Below are positions 25,701 through 27,676 of a stretch of 27,676 nucleotides of DNA, piece after piece. Both the position numbers and the translations under genes were made by a program. The stretch lies in IMG/VR virus record IMGVR_UViG_3300020438_000217, positions 1 through 27,676 of that record. The stretch is one strand, 5' to 3'. The notes below the pieces were generated by a model. The model saw only the letters and a list, made by a program, of their open reading frames with translations. It was not told the origin of the DNA and did not search any database. The stretch comes from a virus. How positions within the stretch are numbered: position 1 is the first letter of the stretch; every line of letters starts with the position of its first letter.

Positions 25701-25729
25701 GTCCACCAGGAGAAGTGACAGTTCAGTAG
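22727..25729 (+). CDS. Glycine-rich adhesin-like tail protein
   Basis: The 1000-residue protein starts with SSGSIKWSDLRSNF, resembling the IxxSDLRxxF opening of many glycine-rich phage tail adhesins. Residues about 150-475 are strongly Gly-rich with runs such as FGGGGGGEQGEQGAW, PGGGGSGS, GRGGAGGEGAGWGF and GEGGGKGGAAMCG, interspersed with Cys and aromatic residues. This composition recalls polyglycine-II sandwich receptor-binding domains (gp38 of phage S16). Residues about 685-760 (HTIEIQSDNDCELFLNQAHVAS) resemble a PA14-like beta-sandwich, which often binds glycans. The last 60 residues are Ig-like. It is the last gene before a strong terminator, a usual place for a host-range determinant. 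The adhesin role is inferred from composition and position. Confidence 0.7.
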   Translation: MSVNVVKSGPYFSSGSIKWSDLRSNFKETSTGSVSASELFVDNRLAVRDPIVPDSTENTSIPTDGYPGGVFSETSNNWKASLMRNSIKRYTANQTGSDENLDLGFADGGGQGIDWDGQNNLDLEGSTIGNYTRNVQKIININGICYSSDPGDNGATGDGGTGSGKKAACSLVLEKGVPIGSGTLKALNVRFYLKPGSGIYGSAGRKGYFPDTYSDKTLSDPGKDGGVALTIRHEGQENRTWIYNEGGELFGGGGGGEQGEQGAWPVQAGTCDRGYSTSCSSGYYFGGYDEGCHGSSSGGCNAGDQTYMLHIATLPCPGGGGSGSIYAYYCRFTSCSTTYLGSYASTLPEQGRGGAGGEGAGWGFRVFVGGGKQPASQGEGGKANKPASCSGGETPTGASNSSPGGSGGNGGDYGQPGGSTNGISPSSAGLSQGEGGGKGGAAMCGRYFNPTIQGYNTAQYVKGSVGLECDGTEGTPVIPPGIPTVTINSHSSYVRFNYPENDGTNKQTLRCTNSSNGQPVSFKIWHIWDDLETGSYSSIALESFKIKDSNGTVKYESVKSGERSNKLSPVLTLDEGIYDVEWERLNSNNRPPSGANWVRNSNILEFGQRIELFDDAGSGGMGSGDKINAEIIICPQDQTADGTTSWIKSYSGSAMDGVNPDGSYEYVAIKQYWSQFMRDLAVWEQNSDPKTQVGDFAATQSYLLESGVPGEHTIEIQSDNDCELFLNQAHVASTTTYESHYPMNVGISQCGRWVSKNANSGKPVDTAVTDGTPIKYNYSGEKRSFSVTCKNRKFLTEDYSIIYGPQYVANESYIKQFTNDAGTSQEFTIVFQGVEKGRLEIGSGDDFPLETVENGVKRKYYAGARVVNNGNPWDFPDYWEIRVEEHNNPEDWQHNPAGVAFRVKDPNGNVVLESTDFDQAEGSVWGRGAVNWSVTGVDLNVPTDSIYQIQSPVNDQSFTLTPGQTSGTSSFSPTYGVQTYKIYAKNSGGTSSPPGEVTVQ

Positions 25730-25796
25730 AGATTTCAATTTCTATACATACTCTGTATGGCTTGTAAGCGATTCTTTATAATTTTTTAAGACCCAG

Positions 25797-25816
25797 ACCC
25801 CGAAAGGGGTTTTTTT
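25797..25816 (+). terminator. Rho-independent terminator of the structural gene block
   Basis: ACCCC (25797-25801), a GAAA tetraloop (25802-25805) and GGGGT (25806-25810) form a short GC stem followed by a run of T to 25816. It lies 68 bases after the adhesin stop and directly before the promoter at 25818, so it separates the late structural unit from the restriction-modification unit. Confidence 0.9.
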
Positions 25817-25817
25817 G

Positions 25818-25826
25818 TGCTATAAT
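25818..25826 (+). promoter_or_regulatory. Extended -10 promoter (TGCTATAAT) before the endonuclease gene
   Basis: TGC-TATAAT is a perfect extended -10 element. No -35 hexamer lies at 17 bases upstream, where the terminator hairpin is, which is typical of extended -10 promoters. Initiation would be near 25833 and give a short leader to the ATG at 25849. The same ten bases (TGCTATAATG) recur before the helicase gene. Confidence 0.7.
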
Positions 25827-25848
25827 GGATTTAGTAATATAAAGTACA

Positions 25849-26529
25849 ATGAGTACTAGCGAACATCTAAGACAGACTCACACTGAATTGGGTGGTGGTA
25901 GAGGTATTTTTACTGAAGGTGCAAAGGTACTAGAAGGAAATCTTGAGCAACAAGTAAAGAAACTCATTCCTACACTAGATGAGTTGTATCCTAATATAGA
26001 GTTTCAATGGAAAAAGACTTTAAGGAAATCTGATATATCGCCTGAACTTGAATATACTCCACACGCAAAGGGATCTGGTGTTAAACCTGATGGTGGTATA
26101 TTATTTGCTGTAATTGGTGGTAAGAAGTATCCTATTCTAGTTTCTGAGGCAAAGAAACAAGGAACTAATGATGTAAGAATGTCTGAAGGTAAAAAGAAAC
26201 AAGGAAAAGGAAATGCAATCGAGAGAGCGTTCAAGAATTGGGCAGAGTTTCAGATTTACTTTGAGAACTATAGCTATTTTCCTTATGTAATATTTGCATA
26301 CGGTTGTGATTTTGAAGATGGTTCATCTATCAATGATAGGATGGATGCAATGACAAGATACAAACCACGCAACAAAGAGTATATCTTTCACCCTAAGCAA
26401 CTTGCAACAATCTATGTGCAAGAAAAGGCATTTACAAATGAGGAGATCTTTGATAGAATTAAAGATATATCTACAAAAGTTATTGATAGTATTAATATTG
26501 AAAATCTTAAGAGGAACTTGAATGTCTAA
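25849..26529 (+). CDS. EcoRI-family type II restriction endonuclease
   Basis: The 226-residue protein is colinear with EcoRI (277 residues) from memory. GIF near 19-21 and QVKKLIP...LYPNIEFQWKKTLRKSDI match the EcoRI N-terminal helices. VKPDGGI (78-84) and ILVSEAKKQG (96-105) supply the PD-(E/D)xK site D81, E100, K102 (EcoRI D91, E111, K113). GNAIER (121-126) equals the EcoRI/MunI/RsrI motif that reads the inner AATT. FPYVIFAYG and IYVQEKAFTNEEIFDRIKDIST match the C-terminal part. It is shorter in the segments corresponding to the EcoRI arms (between K102 and G121, and after residue 158). All catalytic residues are present, so it is probably active, with a target containing AATT. Its end overlaps an adenine methyltransferase gene by eight bases. 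Possible roles are exclusion of competing phages or host DNA breakdown. Confidence 0.88.
   Translation: MSTSEHLRQTHTELGGGRGIFTEGAKVLEGNLEQQVKKLIPTLDELYPNIEFQWKKTLRKSDISPELEYTPHAKGSGVKPDGGILFAVIGGKKYPILVSEAKKQGTNDVRMSEGKKKQGKGNAIERAFKNWAEFQIYFENYSYFPYVIFAYGCDFEDGSSINDRMDAMTRYKPRNKEYIFHPKQLATIYVQEKAFTNEEIFDRIKDISTKVIDSINIENLKRNLNV
26511..26514 (+). promoter_or_regulatory. Shine-Dalgarno GAGG inside the endonuclease gene
   Basis: AAGAGG, with GAGG at 26511-26514, lies seven bases before the methyltransferase ATG at 26522, inside the last codons of the endonuclease. This supports the start choice and efficient initiation on the methyltransferase independent of coupling. The endonuclease ATG has no comparable site. 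Confidence 0.6.
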
Positions 26530-27160
26530 GAAGAAAGGCAAGAACTTTAGTGCTAACAATGCAACTGGTAAGAGAAAGAAGTCTGATTTTTATGAGACTC
26601 CCTATACTCTTACTCGTAAGTTTTTAGATGTAGAATATTTTAATAAGAATAGTACTGTCTGTGAACCTGCTTGTGGTGGAGGTGCTATTACTAGAGTATT
26701 AAAAGAGCATTGGGAAGATGATAAAGTAACTGCTTATGACCAAGAAACTAACTTCTTATGGGAAACAGGTGAATATGATTACATTGTAACAAACCCACCA
26801 TTTTCTATTGCCTTTGAGTTTATTCAAAGGGCGAAATTGGTAGCAAAGAGTAAGTTTGCTTTTCTATTACCTTTGTCATATTTACATGGTAAGAAAAGAT
26901 TTGATGAGATATATTCTGACAGAACTTATGGATTAGAAAAGGTGTATGTATTCACTAGGTATCCTATGTTGGGTGAATCCTTGAGAGAGGATGGTAAGTA
27001 TAATACTGGTATGATGGTTTATGCGTGGTATGTCTGGACAAATGGGTATAGTGGATTACCTACAGTAGATTGGTTAGACAATAATGAGGATGTGTTGTCT
27101 AAGAAAGACAGTATAGAAATTGTCACAAAAGAGACTCCTTTGACTAAGATTCTGCTATAA
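26522..27160 (+). CDS. N6-adenine DNA methyltransferase (gamma-type motif order)
   Basis: The 212-residue SAM-dependent methyltransferase has, in order, motif X (SDFYETP, 21-27), motif I for SAM binding (CEPACGGGAI, 47-56), an acidic motif II residue (AYD, D73) and catalytic motif IV NPPF (91-94). The order X-I-IV is that of gamma-class N6-adenine enzymes. The C-terminal target-recognition part (about 120-212) is short, including GMMVYAWYVW. It overlaps the endonuclease stop by eight bases, so the two form an R-M pair in R-then-M order, as in the EcoRI system. It is clearly shorter than M.EcoRI (about 325 residues), and I do not claim direct orthology. It resembles compact phage adenine methylases and may have been paired secondarily. 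It probably protects phage DNA from the upstream enzyme. Confidence 0.85.
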   Translation: MSKKKGKNFSANNATGKRKKSDFYETPYTLTRKFLDVEYFNKNSTVCEPACGGGAITRVLKEHWEDDKVTAYDQETNFLWETGEYDYIVTNPPFSIAFEFIQRAKLVAKSKFAFLLPLSYLHGKKRFDEIYSDRTYGLEKVYVFTRYPMLGESLREDGKYNTGMMVYAWYVWTNGYSGLPTVDWLDNNEDVLSKKDSIEIVTKETPLTKILL

Positions 27161-27161
27161 T
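27153..27161 (+). promoter_or_regulatory. Extended -10 promoter (TGCTATAAT) before the helicase gene
   Basis: TGC-TATAAT overlaps the last codons and TAA stop of the methyltransferase and lies 21 bases before the helicase ATG. It repeats the element at 25818, followed by G in both cases. A TTGACT at 27140 is too close (10 bases) to act as its -35. Confidence 0.6.
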
Positions 27162-27182
27162 GTATTCAACTGAGAAACATTA

Positions 27183-27676
27183 ATGCCATTACGTCCTCAC
27201 CAACTTGATGCTCTGGATGCTATGGCAAAGTATGACAGGGGGCAAATCATCGTACCTACAGGCGGTGGTAAGACAATGTGTATGATTGAGGATGCTAAGA
27301 GAGGAGGCACTATTGTTGTGGTTGCTCCTCGTATTCTATTGGCAGAGCAGCTATCATCTGAGTTCCTTGAGGTTCTTGATGATGTATCTGTAATGCACGT
27401 ACACAGTGGTGAGACAGATCATTATTCTTCAACCAAAGTTGAGAATATTTACTGGTGGCACAAGCACACAAGAGGTAATAAGATTATATTTACTACCTAT
27501 CATTCACTTGATAAGGTCAAAAGATCTACCATTGATGTAGATACCATTTACTTTGATGAGGCACATAATAGTGTTCAACGAAACTTTTTCCCTGCTGTGG
27601 AACATTTTGCAACTAATTGGGCTAACAGGTGCTTTTTCTTTACTGCTACTCCTAAGCATAGTCTTACTCCTTTCAA
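27183..27676 (+). CDS. SF2 DEAH-box helicase, 3'-truncated
   Basis: The first 164 codons are present; the gene runs off the window. MPLRPHQLDAL is the usual opening of SF2 restriction-type helicases (RxxQ). PTGGGKT (about 26-32) is Walker A/motif I, VVVAPRILLAEQ is motif Ia, YFDEAHN (about 122-128) is motif II of DEAH type, and FFTATPK (about 153-159) is motif III. It has its own extended -10 promoter and follows the methyltransferase by 22 bases. It could be a replication or recombination helicase of the phage, or functionally tied to the R-M genes as in helicase-containing restriction systems. It lacks the N-terminal domain of T4 UvsW, so UvsW identity is not supported. Start: first ATG of the frame, directly before the conserved motif. 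Confidence 0.85.
   Translation, partial: MPLRPHQLDALDAMAKYDRGQIIVPTGGGKTMCMIEDAKRGGTIVVVAPRILLAEQLSSEFLEVLDDVSVMHVHSGETDHYSSTKVENIYWWHKHTRGNKIIFTTYHSLDKVKRSTIDVDTIYFDEAHNSVQRNFFPAVEHFATNWANRCFFFTATPKHSLTPF

Noticed and set aside
25747-25759. CATAC-TCT-GTATG hairpin as a second terminator
   Set aside because: Five-pair AT-rich stem without a following T run; the GC hairpin at 25797 is the convincing terminator.
26522-27160. Direct orthologue of M.EcoRI
   Set aside because: Too short by over 100 residues and without convincing similarity outside the common SAM and NPPF motifs.
27183-27676. Assignment of the helicase as T4 UvsW
   Set aside because: The protein begins directly at the helicase motifs and lacks the UvsW N-terminal domain; motif sequences (PTGGGKT, DEAH) differ from the UvsW ones I recall (PTSAGRS, DECH).

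Overview
The window looks like part of the genome of a marine T4-like myovirus, most likely a cyanophage of Prochlorococcus or Synechococcus (Kyanoviridae type). Reasons: AT-rich DNA with every gene on the plus strand; genes touching or overlapping by 1-20 bases; late-promoter octamers of the NATAAATA type (1155, 9964, 20789) as described for cyanomyoviruses; and several giant virion proteins of types typical of these phages (VGIGTT repeats, GGSGYxxPP modules, collagen-like fibres, an S74 chaperone domain). The host is inferred, not proven. No stretch over 300 bases lacks a gene.

Layout. (1) 1-6080: baseplate or tail structural genes: a 5'-truncated virion protein, a small beta-helical spike-like protein, a 1121-residue beta-helix protein and a 328-residue structural protein. 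(2) 6073-9965: first fibre cassette, with a collagen-like fibre, a probable accessory protein, a 2-oxoglutarate/Fe(II) oxygenase and a ParB-fold-like protein. (3) 9964-15060: second fibre cassette, with a 1311-residue fibre alternating collagen segments and globular domains (two amicyanin-like cupredoxin domains, a tip with four HxH motifs), then a Cys-containing small protein, a tail-fibre assembly chaperone and a 66-residue protein behind its own sigma70-like promoter. (4) 15097-25729: three more large adhesion/structural proteins: an 1897-residue protein with a C-terminal self-cleaving S74 chaperone, a 634-residue repeat protein and a 1000-residue glycine-rich adhesin. (5) A rho-independent terminator at 25797 closes the structural block. 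(6) 25818-27676: a differently controlled unit behind extended -10 promoters: an EcoRI-family restriction endonuclease, an overlapping N6-adenine DNA methyltransferase, and the start of an SF2 DEAH helicase.

The most interesting items are the phage-borne EcoRI-like restriction-modification pair next to a helicase, with few GAATTC sites in the surrounding DNA; the tail fibre carrying tandem type-1 copper domains plus iron-type HxH motifs; and a protein-hydroxylase-like oxygenase placed between two collagen-like fibre genes whose Y positions are almost all Lys or Pro.
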